From Enterobacteriaceae bacterium (lineage in GTDB: Bacteria > Pseudomonadota > Gammaproteobacteria > Enterobacterales > Enterobacteriaceae), in contig JAIRVT010000010.1 in NCBI GenBank assembly GCA_031253755.1, forward strand, positions 1-49,588: 49,588 nucleotides of DNA, given 5' to 3'. Below the pieces are notes generated by a model that was not told the origin of the DNA, did no database searches, and was given only the letters and a program-made list of their open reading frames with translations. This document shows positions 38,833 through 48,915 of the stretch, piece after piece (the stretch's first letter is position 1; each line of letters opens with the position of its first letter). Position numbers and translations under genes: made by a program.

Positions 38833-40062
38833 ATGACGCCGATGATGAAACAAAAAATTCAAATTCAACATATTGATAATGTAGAATTTTCTGGAAAATC
38901 CAGTGATAATCCGCTCGTTGCCGCTGCAAACCCGTTACTGAATACGCTTCCTCAAATTCGCCACACCACGACTCACCCGGATCCGGCCCGGTTGCGGCAA
39001 CAATTGATTGATGAAATACGGCGTTTTGAAGTGGCCTGCCAACAGGCAAAACAGCCCTATGAAGTTATTATTGGCGCACGTTACTGCCTGTGTACCGCGT
39101 TGGATGAAGCCGCCGCGCTGACTCCTTGGGGCAGCAGCAGTGTCTGGTCCGGCAGCGGGTTGCTGGTGACTTTTCATAATGAAACCTGGGGAGGAGAAAA
39201 ATTCTTCCAGCTGTTGGCGAAATTATCCCAAAGTCCGAAAGAGAATTTATACCTGCTGGAGCTGATTAACTTTTGCCTCCAGCTTGGGTTTGAAGGACGT
39301 TACCGTGTGATGGATAACGGACGTTCTCAGTTAGAAACGTTAAAGCAGCGCCTGTTTCAGTTAATTCGTTCAATCCGGGGGCATCACCCGGCAGAGCTGT
39401 CACCCAATGTACACATCATCGCCAAACCGAACAGACCTTGGTTACCTTTTTTGCCGATGTGGGCCAGCATTCTGCTATTCGCCATGTTAGGGGGGATTTT
39501 GTATATCAGCCTGAACTGGCGGTTAGAAAACATGGTTTCGCCGGTTTTGGCATCGATTTATCAAACATCGCTGCCCAATATGGCCGATGAGATCCCGCCC
39601 CGGCAACCCGCAGCTCAATTGCCGGATCTGAAGAACCGCTTAAAGGACGATATTGCCGCTGACTTATTAACCGTGACGGAACTGAGTGACAGAAGCATCG
39701 TGACATTGCGGGGAGACGGCTTATTTAAATCGGCTTCCTCCCGAATCAAAAATAATTATCTGGGTGTCATAAAAGATATTGCCAATGCGCTGGATTACTA
39801 TCAAGGCACGATTTTAGTCGTCGGCTATACCGATAACGTGCCCACGGGGTCTCGTTATTTTTCTAACTACACACTATCACTGAAAAGAGCCGAAGCGGTT
39901 CAACGTGAACTTCAGCTCTATCTGACCACACCCGGACGCGTCAATGTGGAAGGAAAGGGAGACAGTGATCCGTTGGTTCCCAATGATTCGTCGCAGAACC
40001 GGGCTAAGAACAGGCGAGTAGAAATCACGCTATTAGTTTCTCCTGCTGAGCAAACAAAATAA
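38833..40062 (+). CDS. tssL: TssL T6SS inner-membrane protein with OmpA domain
   Basis: TssL is part of the TssJLM envelope complex. The cytoplasmic DotU-like domain (about 30-190) has IIGARYCLCTALDEAAALTPWG. A single membrane segment follows near 200-226 (PMWASILLFAMLGGILYISL). The periplasmic end (about 280-405) is an OmpA-like peptidoglycan-binding domain with VVGYTDNVPTGS and LKRAEAVQREL. TssL with such a fused domain is one known form. The start could also be at 38842, as the ribosome site (AGAGA) is not decisive. Confidence 0.93.
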   Translation: MTPMMKQKIQIQHIDNVEFSGKSSDNPLVAAANPLLNTLPQIRHTTTHPDPARLRQQLIDEIRRFEVACQQAKQPYEVIIGARYCLCTALDEAAALTPWGSSSVWSGSGLLVTFHNETWGGEKFFQLLAKLSQSPKENLYLLELINFCLQLGFEGRYRVMDNGRSQLETLKQRLFQLIRSIRGHHPAELSPNVHIIAKPNRPWLPFLPMWASILLFAMLGGILYISLNWRLENMVSPVLASIYQTSLPNMADEIPPRQPAAQLPDLKNRLKDDIAADLLTVTELSDRSIVTLRGDGLFKSASSRIKNNYLGVIKDIANALDYYQGTILVVGYTDNVPTGSRYFSNYTLSLKRAEAVQRELQLYLTTPGRVNVEGKGDSDPLVPNDSSQNRAKNRRVEITLLVSPAEQTK

Positions 40063-40072
40063 GGACGCAGAG

Positions 40073-43000
40073 ATGAATGCACTATTTTCTATGATCACCA
40101 GTCGATTAACATGGAGTTTTCTGGGAATTTTAATCATCTCCATCCTTATCTGGTTTTACGGACCGATTGTTATGGTAGGTAGCGTGGCACCTTTTGCCTC
40201 CGTTTTTGCGCGGGTCGCCACCATCTTCTTGCTGTTTTTTATCTGGATCTTAGCGGCGCTGGTTCCTAAGTTGTACCGGATATGGCTGGATAAAAAGCTG
40301 GCTAATCAGTTAAGCAGCAGCATGAACAGCACGATTAATGCGAAAGAGAATAAAGCCCCGAATGAGCAATATTCTACCTTGTCAGAGCGATTTTCTGATG
40401 CAGTAAGGTTATTGAAGAGAGCCTATTTTTCAGGTTTACAGGGGAAGAAGAAACCCAGCTGGAGAGGGCGTTTCAGTCGCCAGTATGTCTATCAATTGCC
40501 TTGGTATCTGGTTATCGGCGCACCAAGCTCAGGAAAAACCACCGTACTGTCAAATTCTGGCCTGAATTTTCCCTTACTGGATTACTTCGGCAAAGCCGAT
40601 CTTTACAGCATCCGGGATATGAATAGCTGCAACTGGTGGTTCACCAACGATGCGGTTCTGCTGGATACTGCCGGGCGTTACACCATACAGGATAAGAGTT
40701 CATCCCGGTTGGATAAAAAAGAATGGCAGGTTTTTATCAAGCTGCTGAAAAAATACCGTCCCCGCCAACCGCTCAATGGTGTCATCATTACGGTCAGTGT
40801 CGAAGATTTATTGAATTCGTCGGCAGAATCCCGTGACAAACAGGCTTATATGATACGCAGGCGCCTGTATGAGTTACACGAGAGGCTTAAGATTCAATTT
40901 CCGATCTATGTTCTGCTGACCAAAACCGACTTGTTAAAAGGATTTACTGCCTATTTTACGAACGTTGATAAAGCGGCCAGAGAGCAAATCTGGGGATTTA
41001 CGTTCCCACAGGACAAACGCAATGATCTGGGTATTCAAACAATCTTTGAAGAGCAGTATAGCCAGCTACAACAGCGGCTGGATCTCGAATTGCCCCATAT
41101 TCTTCTTAATGAATCCGATCCACGGCAATGTGCTGAAAGTTACCTGTTTCCACAAGAATTTGCGGCGTTGCGCCCACAAATCAGGCAATATCTGGAAATT
41201 GTGTTCACCCGCTCAGGGTTCAAAATTCCGTTCTATCCACGCGGGATTTATTTCACCAGTGGCACGCAGAAAGGCGTCTCCATCGATCAGGTGATGGAAA
41301 AACTCAACCGTCAATTTCAGTTACCGACCAACAATGACAGCGCTTCAATGTCGTGGGGAATGGGTAGAAGGGAGGATGATGAGAGAGATTTACCGATTGC
41401 TCCGACGACCCAGCAGACCTATTTCTTAAAGAAACTGCTGGAAAGTATCTTTCAGGAAGCCGGGCTTGCCACGAATAATCGCTGGTGGGTATATCAGAAT
41501 CGCCTGATTAACTGGTTAGGCTATCTGGTATTGGTGGGCGCGATGACGTCAGCGATAATCTTATTTTTCACCAGTTACGCCAACAATAAAGACTATCTGA
41601 AGGACGTCGGGGCTAAATTTCCGGTGATTAAGACTCAGGGAGAGGCATTAAGCAAAACCAATGATGATAATACACTGAATGACATCTACGACTTGTTGCC
41701 CATTCTGAATAGTTTGTCCAGTCTGGCTGAAAGCGATAATTTCCCGCTGAACGATCCGCCAATCTCTTACCGTATGGGGCTGTACACCGGAAAAAAAATC
41801 AGCAGTGCCAGCGATGTGTTGTATAACAAGGCACTGGAAAAATTATTATTGCCGCAGGTTGTCAAGTTAATTATCCGTGAATTGCGCAATGGCAATAACA
41901 AAGATACGGAAAAAACCTATGATGCGTTAAAGGCTTATCAGATGCTGTATCAGCCTGACCATTATGATGCGCGTTACCTGCATAATTGGGTGATGCAAGA
42001 TATAAGATCCCGTACTGAACAGAAAGCCACTCAGTTACAGTTACAACAAATTGACAACCATCTCAGCCAATTACTGATTAATAAACCCGTCACCTCACCT
42101 TATCTTCGGGATGACAATCTGGTGAAACAGAAACAGGCGTTAATCAGCAGTATTCCCCCGGAACAGCGGGCTTACAATGCCCTGAAACAGAGTTTGCGCA
42201 ACGATCTTAACTTAACACCGGTGGATTTAATCTCACTTGCCGGCCCTGATGCCGAAGCCATTTTCTCACTTGCTGACGGAGCAGCCATCACCAGCAGTAT
42301 ACCGGGCATGTTCACCCCGGCGGCTTATCAAAAAAGCCTCGGTAAAAATCTGGTGACGTTTATTACCGGCAGACATACACAGGATAAATGGGTACTGGGT
42401 TCTCAGGTGGAGCAACCGGCGATAAGCAATATCGAATTATCTGTCCGGCAGTTCTATATCGATGATTACATCCATTATTGGGACAGCTTTCTGGCCGATA
42501 TCCGTCTGAATCATATCGACGGATTAGAAGAACGAACCCGAACAGCCCGTTTGCTCTCCGGGCCGGATTCACCGCTGCGTATTCTTTTAATGAATATCAG
42601 TAAAAATGTCACGATAACGAATCCGCTTGATAGCCTGATGCAGCAGGGCAAAACACTTCAACAGATTAAAACAATGGCGGGCACAGCGATGCCGCAGGGC
42701 AGAGCCGGTCAGTTAGCCAGCAAACTGGCCCAGAACGATCTGCTGAAAACCGATCTGCTGAAAAATGCGCTGTCTGATAATGAACAACCCTCACCGGAAC
42801 AAACGCTGGCAGATCATTTCGCCCCGATTACGGATTGGGTGAAGAAGAGCCAGAAGGGGAAAGACAGTGGCGTCCCGTTCGATGAAGTATTGAAAATGAT
42901 TGGCGGCTTATACCAGTATCTGACCACGGTGAAGGACACGATTAATACGGATGGGAAGTTACCTTCCAATGAGATTATTATGCAGCTGCAAGCAGAGTCT

Positions 43001-43804
43001 GCACGCTTGCCGATACCTTTCAGAGAGATGGTTTCTTCACTGGCTATCAACGCCAGCAGTGATACACAACTCAGTGATATGAAAAGAGTCAGCCAGCATT
43101 TCACGTCAGAAATCAGTGACTTTTGTTATCAGGCCATCGCCAATCGCTATCCGCTGACAAATGCGGCCGAGCAGGATATCAAGACAGATGACATCGCCCG
43201 CATGTTTGCACCCGAAAAAGGTCTGATGACTGCTTTTTTCCAGAAAAATTTGGCGGGCAAAGTGGATACAACCCAACCAAAATGGCAGTTTATGCCCGGT
43301 GTGAATGGAAAACCGCTGCCCGGTGGAGAAAAACTTCTCGTTCCGTTCCAGCAGGCTGAGATCATCAGCAACACGTTATTTGCCAATAGTTCACCGATGC
43401 CATCATTTCGTGTCACCGTCAGCCCAATCGAAATGAGCAATAAAATTTTAAGTATGGAACTGAATATTGACGGGCAAAGAATACAGTACAGTCATGGGCC
43501 GCAATTTTCACAGCTTGTGAACTGGCCGGGAACGGCGGGTTCGAATCAGGTTCGCCTCCAGCTGAATCTGGAGGATGGTACAACGGCAAGTTTAGCCACG
43601 TCAGGCCCTTGGGCGCTAAACCGGTTTGTGGATCTGGCCATGTTGAATCACCACAATAGCCAGAATGAAGATATGAGCGTACAGGCGATGTTCCATATCA
43701 AAAATTATACTGTTTTACTGAAATTCACGCCGAACAGTGTTTATAGCCCGTTTAAGTTACCTAACTTCACCTGTCCTAATCCGATGAGTATGAAAACGTC
43801 ATGA
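40073..43804 (+). CDS. tssM: TssM (IcmF-like) T6SS inner-membrane ATP/GTP-binding protein
   Basis: TssM spans the periplasm between TssL and TssJ. The 1243-residue protein starts with two hydrophobic segments (about 10-35 and 45-65). A nucleotide-binding domain follows, with Walker A GAPSSGKTT (149-157) and Walker B-like AVLLDTAGRY near 195-205. A third segment lies near 481-501 (LGYLVLVGAMTSAIILFFTSYA). The large periplasmic part ends in a beta domain that interacts with TssJ in known systems. It overlaps tssA by four bases (ATGA). Confidence 0.95.
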   Translation: MNALFSMITSRLTWSFLGILIISILIWFYGPIVMVGSVAPFASVFARVATIFLLFFIWILAALVPKLYRIWLDKKLANQLSSSMNSTINAKENKAPNEQYSTLSERFSDAVRLLKRAYFSGLQGKKKPSWRGRFSRQYVYQLPWYLVIGAPSSGKTTVLSNSGLNFPLLDYFGKADLYSIRDMNSCNWWFTNDAVLLDTAGRYTIQDKSSSRLDKKEWQVFIKLLKKYRPRQPLNGVIITVSVEDLLNSSAESRDKQAYMIRRRLYELHERLKIQFPIYVLLTKTDLLKGFTAYFTNVDKAAREQIWGFTFPQDKRNDLGIQTIFEEQYSQLQQRLDLELPHILLNESDPRQCAESYLFPQEFAALRPQIRQYLEIVFTRSGFKIPFYPRGIYFTSGTQKGVSIDQVMEKLNRQFQLPTNNDSASMSWGMGRREDDERDLPIAPTTQQTYFLKKLLESIFQEAGLATNNRWWVYQNRLINWLGYLVLVGAMTSAIILFFTSYANNKDYLKDVGAKFPVIKTQGEALSKTNDDNTLNDIYDLLPILNSLSSLAESDNFPLNDPPISYRMGLYTGKKISSASDVLYNKALEKLLLPQVVKLIIRELRNGNNKDTEKTYDALKAYQMLYQPDHYDARYLHNWVMQDIRSRTEQKATQLQLQQIDNHLSQLLINKPVTSPYLRDDNLVKQKQALISSIPPEQRAYNALKQSLRNDLNLTPVDLISLAGPDAEAIFSLADGAAITSSIPGMFTPAAYQKSLGKNLVTFITGRHTQDKWVLGSQVEQPAISNIELSVRQFYIDDYIHYWDSFLADIRLNHIDGLEERTRTARLLSGPDSPLRILLMNISKNVTITNPLDSLMQQGKTLQQIKTMAGTAMPQGRAGQLASKLAQNDLLKTDLLKNALSDNEQPSPEQTLADHFAPITDWVKKSQKGKDSGVPFDEVLKMIGGLYQYLTTVKDTINTDGKLPSNEIIMQLQAESARLPIPFREMVSSLAINASSDTQLSDMKRVSQHFTSEISDFCYQAIANRYPLTNAAEQDIKTDDIARMFAPEKGLMTAFFQKNLAGKVDTTQPKWQFMPGVNGKPLPGGEKLLVPFQQAEIISNTLFANSSPMPSFRVTVSPIEMSNKILSMELNIDGQRIQYSHGPQFSQLVNWPGTAGSNQVRLQLNLEDGTTASLATSGPWALNRFVDLAMLNHHNSQNEDMSVQAMFHIKNYTVLLKFTPNSVYSPFKLPNFTCPNPMSMKTS

Positions 43805-44907
43805 ATATTGATGAACTACTTGCTCCAATCAGTGAAGACGCGCCCTGTGGAGAAAATCTCGAATATGATAAGGCATTTCTGTTACTGGAACAGGCCCAAA
43901 TCGAGAAAAACGAGCAGCAGTTTGGTGATGTCATTATTCCGGCAGAGCCGCCAAACTGGGTCAACGTAGAAAAGCAGGCCGCTGAATTACTGCGTTCCCG
44001 CACCAAGGATATACGCGTTATCACCGCACTGATGCGGTCATGGGTGGAGATGCGGGGAATATTCGGTTTTGCCGATGGTTTGGGTTTACTCCGGCAAACG
44101 CTGGAGCGTTATTGGGAAGAGGTATGGCCACGGCTGGAGTTTGAGGGCGAGTTAGACCCCTTATTTCGCCTCAACGCCTTAGCGGATATCGAAGATGGTT
44201 CGCCATTGGTGATCAAACTTCAATATTCCACCCTGCTGGAAAGCCATGCGCAGAAACTCACATTCAGGGAGGCCTGTTCACTGCTTGATGGTACGGTCAG
44301 TGAAATCAGTGGCTTTACCGGAGGGCGTCCTCGTCTGCTGGAGGAGTTGAAGAAGAAGTTTGATTCACCGGAAATAGCGGCTGTTACTCTTATCCGGGAT
44401 CACCTGACGGCGTTGCTTGACATCATTCGTGAGCGTTTATCCGCCGGCCATATGCCGGAAGTCACGCGGTTCCTGAAACATTTGAATATGATCATGCAGT
44501 TCAGTATGGTCGAACAGCTAAAAACAGCGGATGAACGCCAGACAGACGTTTCCCTGTCTGATGCCAATGCGCAATTATCCGTAGCATCAGAGCCCGGAGA
44601 AATGGCGACAGACGCAGCAGCATCGGCGGCAACAAATAGCGCATCCCGGAGAAATAATTCATCATCAATTCGTTGGTACGAAGTAGAAATCAACAGCCGG
44701 GATGAAGCACAGCTATTATTGGAGAAAGCCAGAAAGTATTTCATGACTCATGAACCGAGTCATCCTGCACCGATGATGATTCAACGTATACAGCGTTTGA
44801 TTGCTCTGGATTTTCTTAGCATTGTCAACGACCTTGCACCCGAAGGACTCAACCAGCTCTCCATCCTTTTTGGTTCTCAGGATAACCCGACCGACGACGC
44901 TGATTAA
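43801..44907 (+). CDS. tssA: TssA T6SS sheath-assembly protein
   Basis: TssA primes baseplate and sheath assembly. The 368-residue protein has the ImpA-type N-terminal domain (about 5-130) with ISEDAPCGENLEYDKAF and WEEVWPRLEFEGELDP. A Ser/Ala/Asn-rich linker (about 255-290) leads to a C-terminal domain with LLEKARKYFMTHEPSHPAP. This is the short TssA class. The start overlaps the tssM stop (ATGA). It ends 119 bases before tssB; the gap has a short doubled 'ttatctcttaa' sequence and no gene. Confidence 0.93.
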   Translation: MNIDELLAPISEDAPCGENLEYDKAFLLLEQAQIEKNEQQFGDVIIPAEPPNWVNVEKQAAELLRSRTKDIRVITALMRSWVEMRGIFGFADGLGLLRQTLERYWEEVWPRLEFEGELDPLFRLNALADIEDGSPLVIKLQYSTLLESHAQKLTFREACSLLDGTVSEISGFTGGRPRLLEELKKKFDSPEIAAVTLIRDHLTALLDIIRERLSAGHMPEVTRFLKHLNMIMQFSMVEQLKTADERQTDVSLSDANAQLSVASEPGEMATDAAASAATNSASRRNNSSSIRWYEVEINSRDEAQLLLEKARKYFMTHEPSHPAPMMIQRIQRLIALDFLSIVNDLAPEGLNQLSILFGSQDNPTDDAD

Positions 44908-45026
44908 GTTCCCCACGACAACAGCAACAACTACTAATTGTTTTAACCATCCGATAACGGCTTTAACCCGTTTTATCTCTTAAAGCTTATCTCTTAACTT
45001 ATCGATCCAGTAATGGAGTATTTGCC

Positions 45027-45581
45027 ATGAAATCAAGCGGACAAAAATTTATCGCCCGAAATCGCGCGCCCCGTGTCCAGATTGAATATGATGTCGAGCT
45101 TTATGGCTCGGAAAAAGTGGTCCAATTGCCCTTTGTTATGGGGGTAATGGCGGATTTGGCAGGAAAACCTGCCGAAGCCTTGCCAGACGTCAGCGACCGG
45201 AAATTTATGGAAATTGACGTTGATAACTTTGATGACCGCATGAAGTCAATGAAACCCAGAGCGGCTTTTCAGGTCGATAATACGCTGACCGGTGAGGGCA
45301 AGCTGAATGTGGAACTGACTTTTGAAAAAATGGAAGATTTTCAGCCAGATGCTATCGCTAAAAAAGTGGAACCCTTGGCGAATCTGTTGGAAGCCCGTAT
45401 TCAATTGGCAAACCTATTGTCTTATATGGATGGAAAAAGCGGCGCAGAACAACTGATTGCTGAAATTTTGCAAAACCCTGCCTTATTGAAATCACTGGCA
45501 GATGCGCCCAATCCTGAAGCCAAAGAGGTGACTTCAGGTGAAGATACCGCAAATGCAGATAAAGGAGGCACTGATGAGTAA
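45027..45581 (+). CDS. tssB: TssB (VipA) T6SS sheath small subunit
   Basis: TssB and TssC form the contractile sheath. The 184-residue protein has SGQKFIARNRAPRVQIEYDV at the start and LPFVMGVMADLAGKP soon after, both highly conserved. FEKMEDFQPDAIAKKVEPL is in the middle. GGAG before ATG45027 supports the start. The last codons overlap tssC by eight bases, so translation is coupled. Confidence 0.96.
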   Translation: MKSSGQKFIARNRAPRVQIEYDVELYGSEKVVQLPFVMGVMADLAGKPAEALPDVSDRKFMEIDVDNFDDRMKSMKPRAAFQVDNTLTGEGKLNVELTFEKMEDFQPDAIAKKVEPLANLLEARIQLANLLSYMDGKSGAEQLIAEILQNPALLKSLADAPNPEAKEVTSGEDTANADKGGTDE

Positions 45582-47076
45582 TACTGAACTTGAAAATCTG
45601 GCTCTGCACGAGCAGGCTCCCAAAGAGTATACGGTTGATGAACTCACTTTGTTACTCGGTAAGGAATTCCGTCCGCAAAGTGATCAGACTCGCAGTGCCG
45701 TTGAAAATGCGGTGAAAACACTGGCACAGCAGGCACTGGAAAATACCATCACAATATCGGGTGACACGTACCGTACCATTCAGTCGTTAATTGCTGAAAT
45801 TGACAGCAAAATATCCCAACAGATGGATCAAATCCTGCACCATAACGAATTCCAGACACTGGAAGGCGCATGGCGTGGTCTGCATCATTTGGTGAATAAC
45901 ACCGAAACCGATGAGATGCTGAAAATCCGGGTAATCCCTCTGACTAAAAAAGAGCTGGGTAACACCCTGAAAAAGTTCAAAGGGATCAGTTGGGATCAAA
46001 GCCCGTTCTTCAAGAAGATTTATGAAGCGGAATATGGCCAGTTTGGTGGTGAACCTTTCGGTTGTCTGGTTGGGGACTACTATTTTGACCACACCGCACC
46101 GGATGTTGAACTATTACGCCAGATGTCGCAGATCAGTGCGGCTGCCCACTGTCCGTTTATTACCGGGGCTTCTCCGAATGTGATGCAAATGGAATCGTGG
46201 CAGGAGTTAGCCAACCCGCGTGATCTCACCAAAATTTTCCAGAACACGGAATATGCTGCCTGGACCAGCCTGCGGGAATCGGAAGATTCACGCTATCTCG
46301 GCTTAGCTTTGCCGCGCTTCTTGTCCCGTTTGCCTTATGGTGCGCAAACGAACCCGGTGGATGCGTTTAATTTTGAAGAAAAAGTGGATGGCCCGACTCA
46401 TGAGAATTATGTCTGGGCGAACGCGGCTTATGCGATGGCTGTCAACATTAACCGCTCTTTTAAACTGTATGGCTGGAGTACCTCGATCCGGGGCGTAGAA
46501 TCCGGCGGAATTGTCGAAAACCTGCCTTGCTATACATTCCCTTCTGATGACGGTGGCGTGGATATGAAATGTCCGACCGAAATCGCTATCAGTGACCGCC
46601 GCGAGGCCGAATTAGCCAAAAATGGCTTTATTCCGCTGCTGCACCGTAAGAATACCGATATGGCGGCTTTTATCGGCGCTCAATCGCTGCAAAAACCGGC
46701 TGAATATTTTGACCCGGATGCCACCGCCAATGCCAACCTTTCCGCGCGTTTGCCTTACTTATTTGCCTGCTGCCGTTTCGCCCATTATCTGAAATGTATT
46801 GTCCGTGACAAAATCGGCTCTTTTCAGGAAAAGGCGGATATGGAGAATTGGCTGAATAACTGGATTATCAATTATGTTGACGGTGATCCGGTGAACTCTT
46901 CACAAGCAACTAAAGCGCGAAAACCGCTGGCTGCTGCCGAAGTGCAGTTAGAAGCAATCGAAAGCAACCCCGGTTATTATCAGGCGAAGTTTTTCCTGCG
47001 TCCCCATTATCAACTGGAGGGCCTGACCGTTTCCCTGCGTCTGGTTTCAAAATTACCTTCACTGAAAGGCAGCTGA
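45574..47076 (+). CDS. tssC: TssC (VipB) T6SS sheath large subunit
   Basis: The 500-residue protein is the large sheath subunit. Conserved parts include LEGAWRGLHHLVNNTETDE, FFKKIYEAEYGQFGGEPFG, SPNVMQMESWQEL and GIVENLPCYTFPSDDGG. An in-frame GTG at 45538 lies inside tssB, but ATG45574 has AGGAGG five bases upstream. It is followed by a 210-base gap with tandem repeats before tagH. Confidence 0.96.
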   Translation: MSNTELENLALHEQAPKEYTVDELTLLLGKEFRPQSDQTRSAVENAVKTLAQQALENTITISGDTYRTIQSLIAEIDSKISQQMDQILHHNEFQTLEGAWRGLHHLVNNTETDEMLKIRVIPLTKKELGNTLKKFKGISWDQSPFFKKIYEAEYGQFGGEPFGCLVGDYYFDHTAPDVELLRQMSQISAAAHCPFITGASPNVMQMESWQELANPRDLTKIFQNTEYAAWTSLRESEDSRYLGLALPRFLSRLPYGAQTNPVDAFNFEEKVDGPTHENYVWANAAYAMAVNINRSFKLYGWSTSIRGVESGGIVENLPCYTFPSDDGGVDMKCPTEIAISDRREAELAKNGFIPLLHRKNTDMAAFIGAQSLQKPAEYFDPDATANANLSARLPYLFACCRFAHYLKCIVRDKIGSFQEKADMENWLNNWIINYVDGDPVNSSQATKARKPLAAAEVQLEAIESNPGYYQAKFFLRPHYQLEGLTVSLRLVSKLPSLKGS

Positions 47077-47100
47077 TATTTAACCGGAATTTTTTTCAAC

Positions 47101-47180
47101 GCTATTATTTCTCAATGCTGGTATTTATCAGCGCTATTATTTCTCAATGCTGGTATTTATCAGCACTATTATTTCTCGAT
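47101..47180 (+). repeat. 32-base tandem repeat between tssC and tagH
   Basis: A 32-base unit starting gctattatttctcaatgctg occurs twice in perfect form (47101-47132, 47133-47164), then a partial third (from 47165, actattatttctcga). There are no spacers, so this is not a CRISPR array. Confidence 0.85.
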
Positions 47181-47186
47181 ATGCGT

Positions 47187-47230
47187 TATGCCCTATGGAT
47201 ATCCCCTCCCTGACTGATAGATAGGGAGGG
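47187..47230. repeat. ERIC-like fragment plus hairpin before tagH
   Basis: ttatgccctatggat resembles the start of the ERIC-like element. It is followed by a hairpin ccctccc/gggaggg (47204-47210 and 47224-47230). No T-run follows. It may affect the tagH transcript. Confidence 0.5.
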
Positions 47231-47286
47231 CGACTATCCTCTCCTTCTGTACTCTTTTTAAACATGGACAATCGGGATGTATGCCT

Positions 47287-48873
47287 ATGCGATTCACCAT
47301 TGTTAAAAACACCGGTATTAACCAACCTGCACACCTGAGCCATGATTTTTCTCCGCCGGGAGGAACGCTCGGCCGTAGTCAGGACAATGACTGGGTTCTG
47401 CCTGATGAAGAACAGAAGATTGCCCGGCTTCAGGCGATTATCTCTATCTCTGTTGAAGGGGAATGCCGGATCACTAACCGGGGTTCTGCCACTGAAATCT
47501 TGTTGAATACCATACCGCTGGCGCCAAATCGTCAGGTTGAACTTCGCAGTGGTGACGTATTGAATATCGGCAGCTATCAGATCCAGGCCACTGATAGCGA
47601 GAAACCCATTTATCGCCGAGAGAATGACAGCGACGAAAATTCGCCCATTCAGGCGACGACGAGTAGTGACGTTCCGTCAGGGATCCCTAATTCCGTCTGG
47701 GATGAGCTGGAACACGTTTTCACACCTGCTGCTCCCCATTCTGCGGAAAACCGATCAACGGACAGAAAACCGCAGGCGATAGCGGAGAGAAACGACAATA
47801 ATCCGTTGCTCAAAGACCAACAACAGGAAAATGAGGAACGTAACCCGATTGATCCACTGGCGAAAATCAAAACGACCACCGATCTGGACTCATTACAGCA
47901 ACGGGCGACAGATCCGGTTACCCTGTTTAACTCGGACTCTCTGTTCCAGCAAAAAAATATCCTGCATAACAATACCCCGACAACCTTATTCCAACACGAA
48001 ATGCCCCATGACGTTGATCACAGCGAGAAAAAAGACTGCATTGATCCGTTGGCGTTGTTTTCTGATAGATCGCTTTCTGATAGATCGGGCAATTCCAGAC
48101 AGCGTACTAAAAGTGATGATCCACTTGACTTAATGTTGGACAATGCCGTCCCTCTGACATTACCCGAAAACCCGGACATCGTTGACATTGATTCTATCAT
48201 TGCACCACAGCCTGATGTTGAACGCGTCAATGTTGATCATCACGTTGAATCTGCGGCTCAATCGCCCGCCATACCGCCACTATTCACCTCTACTGCTGAT
48301 CCGCAGCAGGTCACCGCTACTGCTGATCCGCAGCAAGTCACCGCTGAACCGCAGCAAGTTGATACGCAAGCGGCGAAGATGGAAGAAGTGAAGACAGAAG
48401 GGCCGAAAGCAGAAAAGCCGAAAGCAGAAGAGCCGAAAGCAGAAAAAGCAGAAGCGGCGGAAACCAAAACGGCTGAACCGATGCCCATCACGAATGACCT
48501 TTTTGATTCGAACAAGGTTCAGGCGGAACGTAAGCAGTCAACCCGCGATATTTTAATTGAGTTAAAGGCGCATCATCTGGGCATGATCGCAGGTGGCCGC
48601 GCGATGGTGGCTGAAATCCTGCATCGCTTTCACCCTGACGTTCTTGAACAAACAGCGCGGAAATGCGGAATATCACGCTTATCCGCATCATCAACTGAAT
48701 CCGCGTCACCAACTGAAACTGACCACGCCGCATTGTGGGAATTTCTCACCAACTACTATCAAAAAACAGCCATTGAATTTGAACGAAGTTCGATTCTGTT
48801 TAGTGAAACATTCCTGCGAGCCTATGAAAACGAAGTGAATACATATCAGGAATCGCAAAGTAAAACTAAATGA
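47287..48873 (+). CDS. tagH: TagH-type FHA-domain protein of the T6SS
   Basis: FHA proteins of type VI clusters bind phosphothreonine and can control secretion. The FHA domain (about 5-100) has GGTLGRSQDNDWVLPD and LRSGDVLNIGSYQI. A long, acidic and Pro/Ala/Lys-rich linker follows (about 105-405). It includes tandem repeats coded by 27-base (48291-48360) and 15-base (48403-48447) units. The C-terminal domain (about 420-525) has MIAGGRAMVAEILHRFHPD. The alternative ATG at 47281 has too short a spacing to GGGA. No kinase/phosphatase genes (ppkA, pppA) are seen here, so they may be elsewhere. Confidence 0.88.
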   Translation: MRFTIVKNTGINQPAHLSHDFSPPGGTLGRSQDNDWVLPDEEQKIARLQAIISISVEGECRITNRGSATEILLNTIPLAPNRQVELRSGDVLNIGSYQIQATDSEKPIYRRENDSDENSPIQATTSSDVPSGIPNSVWDELEHVFTPAAPHSAENRSTDRKPQAIAERNDNNPLLKDQQQENEERNPIDPLAKIKTTTDLDSLQQRATDPVTLFNSDSLFQQKNILHNNTPTTLFQHEMPHDVDHSEKKDCIDPLALFSDRSLSDRSGNSRQRTKSDDPLDLMLDNAVPLTLPENPDIVDIDSIIAPQPDVERVNVDHHVESAAQSPAIPPLFTSTADPQQVTATADPQQVTAEPQQVDTQAAKMEEVKTEGPKAEKPKAEEPKAEKAEAAETKTAEPMPITNDLFDSNKVQAERKQSTRDILIELKAHHLGMIAGGRAMVAEILHRFHPDVLEQTARKCGISRLSASSTESASPTETDHAALWEFLTNYYQKTAIEFERSSILFSETFLRAYENEVNTYQESQSKTK

Positions 48874-48915
48874 AATTTAAAGTGTATATAAATTAAAAGT
48901 GTGTCTAGGTGAATC

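Noticed and set aside
47101..47180. Possible CRISPR array
   Set aside because: The 32-base units are directly adjacent without spacers and only two are perfect. No cas genes are in the window.
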